A DNA stretch of 13,804 nucleotides from Burkholderiaceae bacterium (GTDB taxonomy: Bacteria; Pseudomonadota; Gammaproteobacteria; Burkholderiales; Burkholderiaceae). Made by a program: the position numbers and the translations under genes. Below, in pieces: positions 13,483 to 13,804 of the stretch. The stretch's first letter is position 1, and each line of letters begins with the position of its first letter. The notes under the pieces are model-generated. The model was not told the origin of the DNA, did no database searches, and saw only the letters and a program-made list of their open reading frames with translations. The stretch is from the NCBI GenBank assembly GCA_017998575.1, contig JAGOCV010000077.1, positions 1 to 13,804 on the forward strand. Reading direction: 5' to 3'.

Positions 13483-13804
13483 ATGTCAAATTACCGTGCC
13501 CCAGAACCTCGTCATGAGCCTACCTGCCGGTTCTGTGCTCTTCTTGCAGGCAAAAACGATACGTTTGACTCAGTTTGGTTGCGGGGGGAGCACTTCCAGG
13601 CAATGGTCTCAATAGGCGCGCTCATCCCGGGTTGGACGCTCCTTGTTCCCCGCGATCACGCTACTAATATGAGCGACGCCTATGAGCGCTCGGAGTTCTG
13701 GGAGTTTGCCGGAGCAGCAGCAGAGACTGTGGAGTCAACGTATGGCCAGGTCACCCTCTTTGAGCATGGCCCATCGCACAGCGCGTCACTGACCGGCTGT
13801 GGTG
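13483..13804 (+). CDS. HIT-like (histidine triad) family protein, N-terminal part
   Basis: An ATG at 13483, preceded by AGGAAG at good spacing, opens a frame that runs off the right edge after 107 residues. It begins with a zinc-type CRFC pair (C15/C18) and continues with RGEHFQAMVSIGALIPGW (34-51), TLLVPRDHATNM (52-63) and TLFEHGPS (91-98). That order (CxxC, core strands, LVPRDH, FEHG) is typical of HIT-superfamily nucleotide hydrolases or transferases; the HxHxH triad would come just past the window end, so activity is unverified. Codon use (TTT, CTT, GTT, TCA, AAT) is clearly less GC-biased than in the other genes, which supports horizontal acquisition. It lies on the island side of the att-like site. 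Confidence 0.72.
   Translation, partial: MSNYRAPEPRHEPTCRFCALLAGKNDTFDSVWLRGEHFQAMVSIGALIPGWTLLVPRDHATNMSDAYERSEFWEFAGAAAETVESTYGQVTLFEHGPSHSASLTGCG

Noticed and set aside
1..13804. CRISPR array, rRNA operon, insertion sequence
   Set aside because: No regularly spaced direct repeats, rRNA sequence or transposase gene was seen on either strand.

Overview
The window is chromosomal DNA of a high-GC betaproteobacterium. It most resembles Burkholderiales, probably Comamonadaceae. This rests on the strong G/C third-position bias, the glnA - small secreted protein - ntrB - ntrC order, a 471-residue type I glutamine synthetase, and a hairpin-rich intergenic element of the kind scattered through Comamonadaceae genomes. 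No species is claimed.

Left part (1-1180): the 3' end of a probable acyl-CoA thioesterase gene and a complete exodeoxyribonuclease III gene (xth), both on +. They are followed by hairpin-rich DNA between the convergent xth and ntrC genes.

Nitrogen region (1180-6160, all on -): glnA has a recognisable sigma54 -24/-12 promoter and upstream NtrC-type sites. It ends at a strong terminator. A small exported protein gene then has its own sigma70-like promoter and is closely followed by ntrB and ntrC. NtrB and NtrC form the two-component system that activates sigma54 promoters such as glnA under nitrogen limitation, so sensor, regulator and target lie together.

Envelope-type operon (6160-10724, all on -): a secreted seven-bladed beta-propeller (YncE type), a secreted NodB-type polysaccharide deacetylase, a membrane sterol-desaturase/fatty-acid-hydroxylase family enzyme, an EI24/CysZ-type membrane protein and a CinA-N-type molybdopterin-binding protein. 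Gaps are from a 14-nt overlap to 22 nt, so they are probably co-transcribed. Their joint role is not known to me.

Right core (10790-13130): an alpha/beta hydrolase (+) converges with an rsuA-type pseudouridine synthase gene (-), and the two share a TTAG stop overlap. Next is a membrane-anchored protein resembling DUF2726 (+).

Right edge (13131-13804): a strong minus-strand terminator lies next to the last 14 nt of a tRNA or tmRNA 3' end (CCCCAGCTCCACCA, minus strand). The rest of that RNA gene is missing. Beyond it the sequence is visibly richer in A/T and holds a HIT-like gene with different codon use, cut by the window end. The best reading is the border of a genomic island integrated into an RNA gene, with the island continuing to the right. 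This is the most interesting place in the window.
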